Of a stretch of 30,842 bases of DNA, positions 1 to 7,240 are shown in pieces; the stretch's first letter is position 1; every line of letters begins with the position of its first letter. This stretch comes from JBOGVZ01 sp050692985. GTDB lineage: Bacteria; Actinomycetota; UBA4738; CALAEC01. The position numbers were made by a program, and so were the translations under genes. The notes under the pieces are model-generated. The model was given only the letters and a program-made list of their open reading frames with translations. It ran no database searches and was not told the origin of the DNA. The stretch is from positions 1 to 30,842 of the forward strand of contig JBOGVZ010000051.1 in assembly GCA_050692985.1 (NCBI GenBank), given 5' to 3'.

Positions 1-144
1 CGCGAGGCGCGGCGCCTGGCCCGGGAGGCGGAGGCGGCCGAGCGAGCGGCCCGGCGGGCCAGGGATGTGGCCGCCCGCGCGGCCCAGCGAGCGGACGAGG
101 CCGAGCGGAAGGCCGGGGAGCTCCGTACCCCTAGTCGAAGGTGA
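1..144 (+). CDS. C-terminal end of a coiled-coil protein (partial)
   Basis: The first frame is open from the window edge to a TGA at 142-144 and encodes about 47 residues made almost entirely of Ala, Arg and Glu, the composition of a charged helical coiled coil. Codon third positions are nearly all G or C, which fits the coding style of the neighbours. The start and any catalytic domain lie outside the window, so no function can be given. The 3' end overlaps the end of the convergent cold-shock-like gene by 14 bases. A low-complexity G/C-rich stretch can stay open by chance, so the call is moderate. Confidence 0.45.
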   Translation, partial: REARRLAREAEAAERAARRARDVAARAAQRADEAERKAGELRTPSRR

Positions 145-340
145 CGATCCGCAGGGTGCGGGCCACCTTCTTCCCGCCCTCGTCCCCGAGGTCGAACTTC
201 ACCCGCTGGCCGACCCGGAGGTAGCGGATGCCGGCGCCCTCCACGGAGGTCGGGTCGATGAGGACCTCCTCCCGGTCGTCGGTGAGCAGGGTCCCAGTGC
301 GCTCCGCGACGTCGTAGTCCTTGACCGTTCCCTGGGCCAC
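131..340 (-). CDS. Cold-shock-domain-like small protein with degenerate RNA-binding motifs
   Basis: This 69-residue protein begins MAQGTVK and has the size and strand order of a cold-shock domain, including the late GQRVKFDL segment. The nucleic-acid-binding surface is eroded. The usual KWFN segment reads KDYD, RNP1 (K-G-F/Y-G-F-I) reads RTGTLL, and RNP2 (V-F-V-H) reads VLID, so the stacking aromatics are gone. The fold is inferred; ordinary ssRNA/ssDNA binding is doubtful. The GTG start at 340 has a strong GGAGGAG site that overlaps the stop of cofC, nine bases upstream, so the two are probably co-transcribed and translationally coupled. It could act as a protein-binding OB-fold or bind nucleic acid differently. 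Confidence 0.75.
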   Translation of the reverse strand: MAQGTVKDYDVAERTGTLLTDDREEVLIDPTSVEGAGIRYLRVGQRVKFDLGDEGGKKVARTLRIVTFD

Positions 341-349
341 CGCTCCTCC

Positions 350-994
350 CTAGGGCTCCGAACGCACCGAGAGTCTCTCCGCCAGGCCCATCTCCAGGCA
401 AGCGGCTCGGGTTCGGCCCGGGCCGCCCGCGGCGAGCACGTGGGGGACGTCCTCGGGGCGGTCCAGGTCGAACTCCAGCTCGGGGTCCCGCACCTCGGCG
501 AACGGGATGTCGCGGAACTCGGCGCCCTCGCGGTGCTTGCGGAACGAGTCGCTGCCGAACCGGGGCGGGATCATCCCGGGCGGGCGGCGCAGGAGCAGGT
601 TCGTCCCCCCGTCGGACGCCGATGGCGCGGCCACCACCGGGCCCACGGTTCGCAGGGCCCCGCCGAGCGCCTCGGGGGTGAGGAGTGGGAGGTCCCCCAG
701 GACGATGGCCAGGGCGTCGGCGGTGGCGGCCTCCTCCTCCACCTGGTGCACGGCGGCCAGCAGGCCCGGGTCCTCCTCGGCCACCGGCCTGGACCCGCGT
801 CGCGCGGAGACCTCGAGCACGGCCTCGTCCGGGGAGATGACCCACGTCTGCCATCCGGGCATCGCCTGGCAGGCGTCCAGGACGTCCTCGAGCATCGCCA
901 GCGTGAGCGCGGCGCGCTCCAGCGGGCGCATCAGGGAGGACAGCCGGCCCTTGGCCCGCTCCAGCGACTTCACCGGGACCGCGATCACGCGCAT
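350..994 (-). CDS. cofC: 2-phospho-L-lactate / phosphoenolpyruvate guanylyltransferase (F420 biosynthesis)
   Basis: The 214-residue product is a CofC/FbiD nucleotidyltransferase, which joins GTP to 2-phospholactate or phosphoenolpyruvate to make the activated precursor of the coenzyme F420 side chain. Visible signatures are the N-terminal MRVIAVPVKSL with KGRLS, the metal/nucleotide loop GDLPLLT, the DGGTN segment and FGSDSFRKH, all typical of the family. The start is ATG at 994: the longer upstream open frame runs into repeat DNA and lacks family character. A TACCAT box ends nine bases before the ATG, suggesting an almost leaderless message. The cold-shock-like gene follows directly. In mycobacteria fbiD/cofC likewise lies near gpsA and ddl, supporting the assignment. 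Confidence 0.9.
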   Translation of the reverse strand: MRVIAVPVKSLERAKGRLSSLMRPLERAALTLAMLEDVLDACQAMPGWQTWVISPDEAVLEVSARRGSRPVAEEDPGLLAAVHQVEEEAATADALAIVLGDLPLLTPEALGGALRTVGPVVAAPSASDGGTNLLLRRPPGMIPPRFGSDSFRKHREGAEFRDIPFAEVRDPELEFDLDRPEDVPHVLAAGGPGRTRAACLEMGLAERLSVRSEP

Positions 995-1003
995 GGGACA
1001 GCG

Positions 1004-1009
1004 ATGGTA
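1004..1009 (-). promoter_or_regulatory. Predicted -10 box of cofC
   Basis: TACCAT on the minus strand, with nine bases between it and the cofC ATG at 994. It matches the actinobacterial TAnnnT pattern. There is no room for a Shine-Dalgarno sequence between a start point 6-7 bases downstream and the ATG. No convincing -35 box is seen. Confidence 0.45.
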
Positions 1010-1037
1010 GCCCGTGGGAGCGCCCGGCACACGCATC

Positions 1038-1168
1038 CTCGCCCCGAGCGGAGATGGCGTCGGGGCGCGCGGCGAGCGGAGCCCCAGTGAAGGGGGGCCC
1101 GGGGGGGTAGCTCGCCCCGAGCGGAGATGGCGCCGGGGCGCGCGGCGAGCGGACCCCCCAGTGAGGAG
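1038..1168. repeat. Dispersed G/C-rich repeat, cluster A (one full and one truncated copy)
   Basis: A 73-base unit at 1038-1110 is followed by a second copy from 1111 that stops matching at about 1168. Both begin CTCGCCCCGAGCGGAGATGG and carry GGCGAGCGGA followed by a C-rich block ending CCCAGTGA. The reverse complement matches the units at 12672-12840: shared parts are the C-run with GGACCCC, the ACTGGGG run, TCCGCTCG, and the closing GGGCGAG. The cluster fills most of the space between cofC and the plsC promoter. No transposase or coding content is associated with it here. Confidence 0.8.
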
Positions 1169-1180
1169 CCCGCCCGTGGG

Positions 1181-1186
1181 TAGAAT
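1181..1186 (+). promoter_or_regulatory. Predicted -10 box of plsC
   Basis: TAGAAT, a near-consensus -10 hexamer, placing the transcript start near 1193, about 22 bases before the GTG of plsC, which has its own GGAGG site. The upstream in-frame ATG at 1186 overlaps this box, which argues against using it as the start. Confidence 0.5.
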
Positions 1187-1214
1187 GTCAGCCGTCCACG
1201 ATCGGAGGAACCGG

Positions 1215-1889
1215 GTGAAGCGACACGAGCCGTGGATGCGCTTCGCGGAAGCGACGCTCATCCCCCCGATCTCGCTGTGGTTCACCTGGCGCTTCGAGGG
1301 CCTCGAGCACGTCCCCGAGCAGGGCGAGGCGCTCGTGGCCTGCAACCACATCTCGTACTTCGACCCCCTGGCCCACGGCCTGTTCCTGGAGAAGGCCGGT
1401 CGCAGGCCGAGGTTCCTGACGAAGATCGAGCTCTACAAGAACCCGTTCCTCCGCGCCCTGCTCCGGGGCGCCCGGCAGATCCCGGTCCGTCGAGGCACGG
1501 GCGACCTGGCTCCCGTGGAGGCCTCGATGGCCGCGCTGCGGCAGGGGGAGGTCGTGGTGGTGTACCCGGAGGCCACCGTGACCACGAACCCCGACCACAG
1601 CCCCATGCAGGGCAAGACGGGCATCGCCCGGATGACCCTGGGCACGGGCGCTCCCGTTCTGCCCGTGGCCGTGTGGGGGAGCGCCCCGGTGTGGCAGCGA
1701 GGGGGGCGGCGGAACCTCAAGTTCGGGCGGCCGATCTGGGTCAAGGTCGGTCCACCGCTGGACTTCTCCGAGTACGAGGAGGACCGTGAGGACCCCGAGG
1801 TCCTTCGGAAGGTCACCGACCGGGTGATGGACGAGCTCGGCTTCTTGGTGGACGATCTCCGGGCCCGCTACCCGAAGAGGTGGTCGTGA
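1215..1889 (+). CDS. plsC: 1-acyl-sn-glycerol-3-phosphate acyltransferase
   Basis: This 224-residue membrane-associated enzyme adds the second acyl chain to lysophosphatidate in phospholipid synthesis. The catalytic HX4D motif is NHISYFD (His45, Asp50), preceded by a hydrophobic N-terminal helix. Block II lies around residues 78-95 (KNPFLRALL then IPVRRG), and the third block reads YPEAT where most relatives have F/YPEGT. GKTG and the late LPVAVWG segment also fit. The GTG at 1215 is chosen because GGAGG sits six bases upstream; the longer frame runs through repeat DNA and over the predicted -10 box. The stop overlaps the gpsA start (GTGA), so the two glycerophospholipid genes are coupled. 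Confidence 0.9.
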   Translation: MKRHEPWMRFAEATLIPPISLWFTWRFEGLEHVPEQGEALVACNHISYFDPLAHGLFLEKAGRRPRFLTKIELYKNPFLRALLRGARQIPVRRGTGDLAPVEASMAALRQGEVVVVYPEATVTTNPDHSPMQGKTGIARMTLGTGAPVLPVAVWGSAPVWQRGGRRNLKFGRPIWVKVGPPLDFSEYEEDREDPEVLRKVTDRVMDELGFLVDDLRARYPKRWS

Positions 1890-2908
1890 CGGACCGGGTG
1901 GCAGTGGTGGGGGCCGGGTCGTGGGGGACCGCCTTCGCCACGATCACCGCCGAGAAGGGCATCGACACCGTCCTGTGGGCCCGCCGGGCGGATCTGGCCG
2001 ACGAGATCAACGCCCGGCACACGAACGCCGGCTACCTCCCGGACTTCGAGCTCCCGGCCTCGCTGTCGTCGACCGACGACGTGGAGAAGGCGGTGGACGG
2101 GGCCGGCACCGTGGTCATGGCCGTTCCCTCGCACGCCTTCCGAGAGGTGTTCCGGCGGGTCGCCCCCCACATCGGCGCCGAGGCGCCCCTGGTGTCGCTG
2201 ACCAAGGGCATCGAGCAGGACTCGCTCGAGCGGATGACCGAGGTCATGGCGGAGGAGGCCGACCTCCCCCCGGAGCGCCTGGCGGTGGTGTCGGGTCCGA
2301 ACCTGGCCAAGGAGGTCATGCGGCGGATGCCCTCGGCCTCGGTGGTCGCCTGTGCCGACGACGCCCAGGCCGAGCGCCTCCAGGGGCTGTTCATGGCCCC
2401 GTTCTTCCGCGTGTACACGAACCCCGACGTGGTCGGCTGTGAGCTGTCGGGGGCCATGAAGAACGTGATCGCCATCGCCGCGGGGATCGCCGACGGGATG
2501 GGCTTCGGTGACAACTCCCGGGCCTCGCTGATCACCCGGGGCCTGGCCGAGGTGGCCCGCCTCGGGATGAAGCTGGGGGCCGATCCCCTGACGTTCTCCG
2601 GGCTGGCGGGGATGGGGGACCTGGTGGCCACGTGCATCTCCAAGCTCTCGCGGAACCGGGGGGTGGGCGAGGAGCTGGGGCGGGGCCGCAAGCTCGCGGA
2701 CATCGTGGCCGAGACCAGGATGGTGGCCGAGGGCGTGAAGACCAGCCGGGCCGTGGTGGCCCTGGGTGAGCGAGAGGGCGTGGACCTGCCGCTGGCCGAG
2801 CACGTGGTCAAGGTGCTGTACGAGGGGGTATCGCCCGCCGACATGGTGCTCTCACTCATGCTCCGCTCGGCCAAGCCGGAGCTGCACGGCATGCACGAGC
2901 CCGACTAG
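1886..2908 (+). CDS. gpsA: NAD(P)-dependent glycerol-3-phosphate dehydrogenase
   Basis: The 340-residue enzyme reduces dihydroxyacetone phosphate to sn-glycerol 3-phosphate, the backbone used by phospholipid acyltransferases. The Rossmann motif GAGSWGT is at residues 9-15. The catalytic and substrate-binding blocks ELSGAMKNVIAIAAG, NSRASLITRG and GLAGMGDLVATC are present, and the length is normal. The GTG at 1886 overlaps the plsC stop by four bases and has GAAGAGG upstream; a GTG six bases earlier is possible. It is functionally paired with plsC immediately upstream. Confidence 0.95.
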   Translation: MTDRVAVVGAGSWGTAFATITAEKGIDTVLWARRADLADEINARHTNAGYLPDFELPASLSSTDDVEKAVDGAGTVVMAVPSHAFREVFRRVAPHIGAEAPLVSLTKGIEQDSLERMTEVMAEEADLPPERLAVVSGPNLAKEVMRRMPSASVVACADDAQAERLQGLFMAPFFRVYTNPDVVGCELSGAMKNVIAIAAGIADGMGFGDNSRASLITRGLAEVARLGMKLGADPLTFSGLAGMGDLVATCISKLSRNRGVGEELGRGRKLADIVAETRMVAEGVKTSRAVVALGEREGVDLPLAEHVVKVLYEGVSPADMVLSLMLRSAKPELHGMHEPD

Positions 2909-2919
2909 GGGGAGCCGAC

Positions 2920-3942
2920 ATGGCCAAGGCGCTCAACGAAGAGCGGCCCGCCGAGACGAAGGGCGAGGCCCGGGAGCCCACCTTCGTGGATATCCTGGCG
3001 GCCCGCCGGGTCCTGGAGCGCTACCTCCAGCCCACGCCGTTCTACGAGTCCATCTCGCTCGGCCGGATGCTGGGGCTGACCCTGTTCGTCAAGTACGAGA
3101 ACCACCAGCCGATCGGGGCCTTCAAGGTCCGGGGCACGCTCAACAAGATCCTGTCGCTGTCGCCGGAGGAGCGGGCCCGCGGGGTGGTCACCGCGTCGAT
3201 GGGCAACCACGGCCAGGGGGTGTGCTACGCGGCCCGGCTCCTCCACGTCCGGGCCACGGTGGTGATGCCGGAGAAGGCCAACCCCGACAAGGCCGAGGCC
3301 ATGCGCAGCCTCGGGGCCGAGGTGCTGTTCGACGGGGCCGGGTTCGACGAGGCCAACGAGAAGGCCCTGGAGCTCGAGCGGGAGAAGGGCTTCGTGTACT
3401 TCCACGCCGCCGACGACCCGTGGATCATCGCCGGGCACGGCACCGCCGGGCTGGAGATGCTCGAGGCCGTGCCGGACCTGGAGGTGGTGGTGGTGCCCAT
3501 CGGGGCCGGCGGGCTGATCTCCGGGGTGGGGCTGGCGGCCAAGACGCTGAACCCCGACATCGAGGTCATCGGGGTCCAGGCCAAGAACATGGCCCCCTAC
3601 TACCGCTCCCGCCTCGAGGGGCACATGGTGGAGGTGGAGCCGGGGGCCACCACGTTCGCCGAGGGGCTGGCCTGCCGGGTCCCCCGGGCCCTGCCGTTCC
3701 GGATGATCGATCGGCTGGTGGACGACATCATCGTGGCCTCCGAGGAGGAGATGCGCCGGGGGATCGTGCTCCTGCTGGAGAAGACCCACAACCTGGCCGA
3801 GGGGGCGGGAGCGGCCGGGATCGCCGGGGTGGTCCGCCTCCACGAGCGCCTGGCCGGCCGCAAGGTGGGCACGATCCTGACCGGGGGGAACCTGAACCGC
3901 CACGTCCTCGAACGGGCCCTGGCCGACCCCCACGCCTGGTAG
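2920..3942 (+). CDS. PLP-dependent threonine/serine dehydratase-like enzyme
   Basis: A 340-residue fold-type II PLP enzyme of the threonine dehydratase/serine racemase family. The Schiff-base lysine is Lys69 in IGAFKVRG (many relatives have SFKxRG), SMGNHGQG forms the substrate loop, and PIGAGGLISG is the phosphate-binding glycine loop. There is no C-terminal ACT regulatory domain, so it resembles the catabolic rather than the isoleucine-feedback-controlled type. The likely reaction is threonine to 2-oxobutanoate and ammonia, or serine to pyruvate; the exact substrate is inferred. ATG at 2920 follows a GGGGGA site. It lies 11 bases after gpsA, probably in the same transcript, although it is not part of the usual synteny block. 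Confidence 0.85.
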   Translation: MAKALNEERPAETKGEAREPTFVDILAARRVLERYLQPTPFYESISLGRMLGLTLFVKYENHQPIGAFKVRGTLNKILSLSPEERARGVVTASMGNHGQGVCYAARLLHVRATVVMPEKANPDKAEAMRSLGAEVLFDGAGFDEANEKALELEREKGFVYFHAADDPWIIAGHGTAGLEMLEAVPDLEVVVVPIGAGGLISGVGLAAKTLNPDIEVIGVQAKNMAPYYRSRLEGHMVEVEPGATTFAEGLACRVPRALPFRMIDRLVDDIIVASEEEMRRGIVLLLEKTHNLAEGAGAAGIAGVVRLHERLAGRKVGTILTGGNLNRHVLERALADPHAW

Positions 3943-3949
3943 CACGACG

Positions 3950-4300
3950 ATGGGCCGTCGTTTCGACCGTCTGCTGGACGCGCTCGATCGTCTGGACGAG
4001 CGTGCCGGTCTCAATCGCGGCGGGGCCCGTGGTCGCCGGATCCAGCGAACGAAGGTGCACCGCATGAGGCTCCGCTTCAGTCGTTGGCTCTACCGGCATC
4101 CGGTACGCAACGCTGCGCTCTTGGCCGCGGTCTCCGTGGCTGTCAATGTCCTTCTCGCCCTTCAATCTGGGGGACGCCTCTTGCCCAGGGTTGTCCTGGC
4201 CGCGGTGCCGTGGCTTCTGGTCCCTCTCGTGGCCCCCGCCGCCCGCCGTCGGCTCGAAGAGATGGGGCGCCAGGCGCCGAACGACTCGGGCGAAGGATAG
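3950..4300 (+). CDS. Small membrane protein of unknown function
   Basis: The 116-residue product starts with an amphipathic charged helix (RRFDRLLDALDRLDER), then a basic stretch, then two hydrophobic segments at about residues 54-71 and 78-95, and a charged tail. I do not recognise a family. Codons such as CGT, CTT and GTT are more frequent than in neighbouring genes, so third positions are less G/C-rich. No clear ribosome site precedes the ATG at 3950; a shorter product from ATG 4064 would keep both membrane segments. The Phe-Asp-Arg-Leu heptads recall the two anchored coiled-coil proteins at 4314-4541 and 13629-13898. Confidence 0.5.
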   Translation: MGRRFDRLLDALDRLDERAGLNRGGARGRRIQRTKVHRMRLRFSRWLYRHPVRNAALLAAVSVAVNVLLALQSGGRLLPRVVLAAVPWLLVPLVAPAARRRLEEMGRQAPNDSGEG

Positions 4301-4313
4301 GTCTGCCGACCGG

Positions 4314-4541
4314 TCAGCCCGCGTGGCGCTGGAGATGGGCGGTGAGCCGTTCGTCCAACCGGGCGAATCCCTCGGACACGATCGTCGCGAGGGCATCGAT
4401 CCGGGCAGCCTGTTCGTCGATGCGGGCGGCCTGGGCGTCGATTCGGCCGGAGAGCCCATCAAGCCTGGAGCCGACGAAGAACAAGACCCCGAGCAGGGTG
4501 GCTCCAAGGAGTCCGATCGCGGCCCATGCCACGGCGATCAT
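4314..4541 (-). CDS. Small membrane-anchored coiled-coil protein (paralogue 1)
   Basis: A 75-residue protein with one N-terminal transmembrane helix (about residues 3-24) followed by a coiled coil built on ARID-type repeats and ending RLTAHLQRHAG. The protein encoded at 13629-13898 has the same plan: GLL-A then a membrane helix, the identical segment LDGLSGRI, and an ending RL(T)xHL. I do not know a named function; an anchored helical scaffold is inferred. Start ATG 4541 aligns with the paralogue, but a GTG upstream in the same frame is possible. It is divergent from the C-S lyase gene and convergent with the membrane protein at 3950. Confidence 0.7.
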   Translation of the reverse strand: MIAVAWAAIGLLGATLLGVLFFVGSRLDGLSGRIDAQAARIDEQAARIDALATIVSEGFARLDERLTAHLQRHAG

Positions 4542-4588
4542 CTCGATTCGAACCTTAGCACCCGCCACTGACACGGCCGCCGACGCGA

Positions 4589-4594
4589 TAGGCT
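4589..4594 (+). promoter_or_regulatory. Predicted -10 box of the PLP C-S lyase-ddl operon
   Basis: TAGGCT, seven bases before the ATG at 4602, with CTGACA (4568-4573) as a possible -35 at a short 15-base spacing. The geometry predicts transcription starting at or within one base of the start codon, that is a leaderless message. No Shine-Dalgarno sequence is present. Confidence 0.45.
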
Positions 4595-4601
4595 GCCACA
4601 C

Positions 4602-5783
4602 ATGACCGAGCACGAGCGGGGGTTCACCACGCGGGCGGTCAAGGGCGACGTGGACCTCGGCGAGGCGCGGCCGGCTTCCACGCCGATATATCAGACGGCC
4701 ACCTACACCTTCGAGGACCCGGAGGTCATGGCCGAGCTCATCCGCCAGGGAAAGGACGCGGGGTTCGTGTACACGCGGTGGCACAACCCCACCCGGGACG
4801 TCCTCGAGCGGGTGATGGCCGACCTGGAGGGGGGGGAGCGGGCGGTGTCGTTCGCCTCGGGGATGGCCGCCATCACCACCACCCTGGCGGCCCTCACCCG
4901 GGCGGGGGACCACGTGGTGGCCACGCCGATGCTGTACGGGGGCTCGTTCTCCACGGTCACCAAGCTCCTGCCCCGGTGGGGGATCGACACCACGCTGGCC
5001 GGATCCCACCGGACCGACGACGTGGTGGCCGCGCTCCGGCCCGAGACCCGGGTCTGCTACACGGAGACCATCGCCAACCCGCGGATGGCCGTCCCCGACC
5101 TGCCTGCCCTGGCCCGGGCCTGCCGGGACCGGGGCATCCCCCTGGTGGTGGACAACACGTTCGCCAGCCCCTACCTGTGCAACCCTCTGGCCCTGGGGGC
5201 CGACGTGGTGGTCCACTCCACCACGAAGTACATCGGGGGGCATTCGGACATGACCGGCGGGATCGCCGTCGGCGGGTCGGACCTGCTGGGCGAGATCCGC
5301 GAGCTGTCGATCGACCTGGGGGGCGTGGCCGACCCCCTCCAGTCGTGGCTGGCGCTGCGGGGCCTCCACACCCTGGGCCTCCGGATGGAGCGGCACACCT
5401 CGAACGCCCGGGCGGTGGCCGAGCTCCTGGAGGGGCATCCCAAGGTGTCCTCGGTGTGGTACCCGGGGCTGCCCTCGCACCCCGACCACGAGGTGGCCGC
5501 TCGGATGCTCCGGGGCCCCTCGGGGATGCTGGCCTTCGACCTGGCCGGCGGCCTGGAGGCCGGGCAGCGGTTCCAGGAGGCCCTGGAGGTGGCCCTGGTG
5601 GGCCCCAGCCTGGGGGGCACGAAGACCCTGGTGGTGCACCCGGCCTCGGTGACCCACACCCAGATGACCGCCGAGGAACGGCGGGCCCAGGGGATCACCG
5701 ACGGCCTGGTCCGGGTGTCGGTGGGGATCGAGGATCCCGAGGACCTGCTGGAGGACTTCGCCCGGGCCCTGGAGAAGGCGTGA
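4602..5783 (+). CDS. Cys/Met metabolism PLP-dependent enzyme (C-S lyase / trans-sulfuration family)
   Basis: A 393-residue fold-type I PLP enzyme of the cystathionine gamma-synthase/gamma-lyase, methionine gamma-lyase and O-acylhomoserine sulfhydrylase family. The cofactor lysine is Lys209 in HSTTKYIGGH. The YTRWHNPT block supplies the Tyr/Arg that reach the phosphate of the partner subunit, SFASGMAAI is the phosphate-binding turn, and VVDNTFASP holds the Asp that contacts the pyridine ring. Length and ending (LVRVSVGIEDPEDLLEDF) are normal. The sequence does not tell me whether it makes or breaks cystathionine or degrades methionine. It is coupled to ddl through a GTGA overlap, a partnership that looks positional rather than metabolic. 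Confidence 0.88.
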   Translation: MTEHERGFTTRAVKGDVDLGEARPASTPIYQTATYTFEDPEVMAELIRQGKDAGFVYTRWHNPTRDVLERVMADLEGGERAVSFASGMAAITTTLAALTRAGDHVVATPMLYGGSFSTVTKLLPRWGIDTTLAGSHRTDDVVAALRPETRVCYTETIANPRMAVPDLPALARACRDRGIPLVVDNTFASPYLCNPLALGADVVVHSTTKYIGGHSDMTGGIAVGGSDLLGEIRELSIDLGGVADPLQSWLALRGLHTLGLRMERHTSNARAVAELLEGHPKVSSVWYPGLPSHPDHEVAARMLRGPSGMLAFDLAGGLEAGQRFQEALEVALVGPSLGGTKTLVVHPASVTHTQMTAEERRAQGITDGLVRVSVGIEDPEDLLEDFARALEKA

Positions 5784-6895
5784 CCCGCCCGATCCGGGTG
5801 GCCCTGGTGTTCGGCGGCCGCTCGGCGGAGCACGAGGTCTCGGTGATCTCGGCCGCCTCGGTCATGTCCGCCCTCGACCCCGAGCGGTTCGAGGTCGTGG
5901 CCGTGGGCATCGACAGGGAGGGCCGGTGGCACCTGCTGCCCGCCCCCCCGGCCCTGGAGCCCGGCGCCTCGGGGGCCCTGCCGTCGGTGGCCGGGGACGC
6001 GGGCTCCCAGGTGGCCCTGTCCCGCGAGCCGGGGTCGCGGGAGCTGGTGGGCCGGGGCGGCCTGCGGCAGCCCATCGACATCGTCTTCCCGGTGCTCCAC
6101 GGGCCGTACGGCGAGGACGGGACCATCCAGGGGCTCCTGGAGATGGCGGGGATCCCCTACGTGGGCGCCGGGGTGCTGGCCTCGGCGGTGGGCATGGACA
6201 AGGCCGTCCAGAAGGTCCTGTTCCGGGCGGCCGGCCTGCGGGTGGCCCCGCACGCCGTGGTCCTGGAGAGGGAGTGGCTGGAGGACCCGGAGGCGGTGGA
6301 GGCCCGGGCCGCCGACCTCGGCTACCCGGTGTTCGTCAAGCCGGCGGCCCTGGGGTCCTCGGTGGGGATCACCAAGGCCCACGAGCCGGGGGAGCTGCCG
6401 GGGGCCATGAAGGAGGCCTTCGCCCACGGCCGCAAGGCCCTGGTGGAGCGGTCCATGGAGGGGGCCCGGGAGCTGGAGGTGTCCGTGCTGGGCAACGACG
6501 ACCCGGTGGCCTCGGTGGCCGGCGAGGTGGTCCCCACGGGCCACGAGTTCTACGACTATGAGGCGAAGTACATCGACGAGCACGGGGCCCGCCTGGAGAT
6601 ACCGGCCCGGGTATCGGTGGAGACCATGGAGGAGGTCCAGCGCATGGCCGTGGCCGCCTTCCGGGCCATCGACTGCGCCGGCATGGCCCGGGTGGACTTC
6701 TTCCTGCTGCCGGACGGCGAGCCGTTCGTGAACGAGATCAACACTATCCCGGGGTTCACCCAGATCTCCATGTACCCCAAGCTGTGGGAGGCCTCGGGGC
6801 TGCCCTACGCGGAGCTGGTCAACCGGCTGATCGAGCTGGCCCTGGAGCGGCACCGCGCCGAGGACCGGCCCGGGCCGGACTCCGCGACCGGGTAG
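5780..6895 (+). CDS. ddl: D-alanine--D-alanine ligase
   Basis: This 371-residue ATP-grasp enzyme joins two D-alanines for the peptidoglycan stem peptide. Present are the N-terminal GGRSAEHEVS motif, HGPYGEDGTIQG, the ATP-grasp lysine segments (YPVFVKPAALGSSVG), the omega-loop EFYDYEAKY with the Tyr typical of D-Ala rather than D-lactate ligases, and the metal/active-site strand EINTIPGFTQ followed by SMYPKL. The start is the GTG at 5780, overlapping the upstream stop by four bases with GGAGAAGG before it. In actinomycetes ddl normally follows gpsA directly; here four genes lie between them. Confidence 0.95.
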   Translation: MTRPIRVALVFGGRSAEHEVSVISAASVMSALDPERFEVVAVGIDREGRWHLLPAPPALEPGASGALPSVAGDAGSQVALSREPGSRELVGRGGLRQPIDIVFPVLHGPYGEDGTIQGLLEMAGIPYVGAGVLASAVGMDKAVQKVLFRAAGLRVAPHAVVLEREWLEDPEAVEARAADLGYPVFVKPAALGSSVGITKAHEPGELPGAMKEAFAHGRKALVERSMEGARELEVSVLGNDDPVASVAGEVVPTGHEFYDYEAKYIDEHGARLEIPARVSVETMEEVQRMAVAAFRAIDCAGMARVDFFLLPDGEPFVNEINTIPGFTQISMYPKLWEASGLPYAELVNRLIELALERHRAEDRPGPDSATG

Positions 6896-6907
6896 GGGCC
6901 GCTGCCG

Positions 6908-7141
6908 CTACAGGTGAACCACGGGGCACGTCAGCGTGCGGGTGATCCCGTCGACCGCCTGGATCTTGGCCACCACGAGCTTGCCGAGATCGTCCACGTT
7001 CTTGGCCTCGGCGCGGACGATGACGTCGTAGGGCCCGGTGACGTCCTCCGCGGCGGCCACGCCCTTGATGGCGGCGACCTCCTTGGCCACCTGGGCGGCC
7101 TTCCCAACCTCGGTCTGGATGAGGATGTATGCGTTGACCAC
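6908..7141 (-). CDS. Stand-alone Lrp/AsnC ligand-binding (RAM) domain protein
   Basis: A 77-residue protein equal to the C-terminal RAM domain of Lrp/AsnC regulators, without the DNA-binding helix-turn-helix. It starts VNAYILIQTEVG and carries the beta-alpha-beta pattern with TGPYDVIVRAEA, the effector-pocket segment. Such domains oligomerise and bind amino acids; the partner here is unknown. The GTG at 7141 has a strong GGAGGAGG site and a TAGAAT -10 box further upstream. It is convergent with ddl. A similar small gene lies near ddl and thiL in other actinomycetes. Confidence 0.88.
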   Translation of the reverse strand: MVNAYILIQTEVGKAAQVAKEVAAIKGVAAAEDVTGPYDVIVRAEAKNVDDLGKLVVAKIQAVDGITRTLTCPVVHL

Positions 7142-7174
7142 GCGTTGCCTCCTCCCGGTGCGGAGCGAGCACCC

Positions 7175-7180
7175 ATTCTA
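7175..7180 (-). promoter_or_regulatory. Predicted -10 box of the Lrp-like gene
   Basis: TAGAAT on the minus strand, giving an expected transcript start about 26 bases before the GTG at 7141, enough to include the GGAGGAGG ribosome site. The hexamer is identical to those before plsC and pckA. Confidence 0.5.
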
Positions 7181-7228
7181 CGCCAGCGCCCGTCCCGCTC
7201 CACAAGCGCCCGCGCCTTCCCCGGGGGG

Positions 7229-7234
7229 GATAAT
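7229..7234 (+). promoter_or_regulatory. Predicted -10 box of the small basic gene at 7241
   Basis: GATAAT with six bases between it and the GTG at 7241. This is the spacing expected when transcription begins on the start codon. No Shine-Dalgarno sequence is present. Confidence 0.4.
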
Positions 7235-7240
7235 CGGGGC

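Noticed and set aside
65..1090. A plus-strand frame of 341 codons over cofC.
   Set aside because: It is antisense to the clear CofC motifs and has a low-complexity Arg/Gly/His composition with no domain.
1186..1889. ATG 1186, or ATG 1014, as the plsC start.
   Set aside because: ATG 1186 overlaps a TAGAAT -10 box and ATG 1014 would translate repeat DNA; GTG 1215 has a GGAGG site at good spacing and gives the normal family N-terminus.
4545..4554. GGTTCGAATC on the minus strand, resembling a tRNA T-loop or an att core.
   Set aside because: The flanking bases do not form a T-stem and no acceptor, D or anticodon arms can be drawn; no integrase is nearby.
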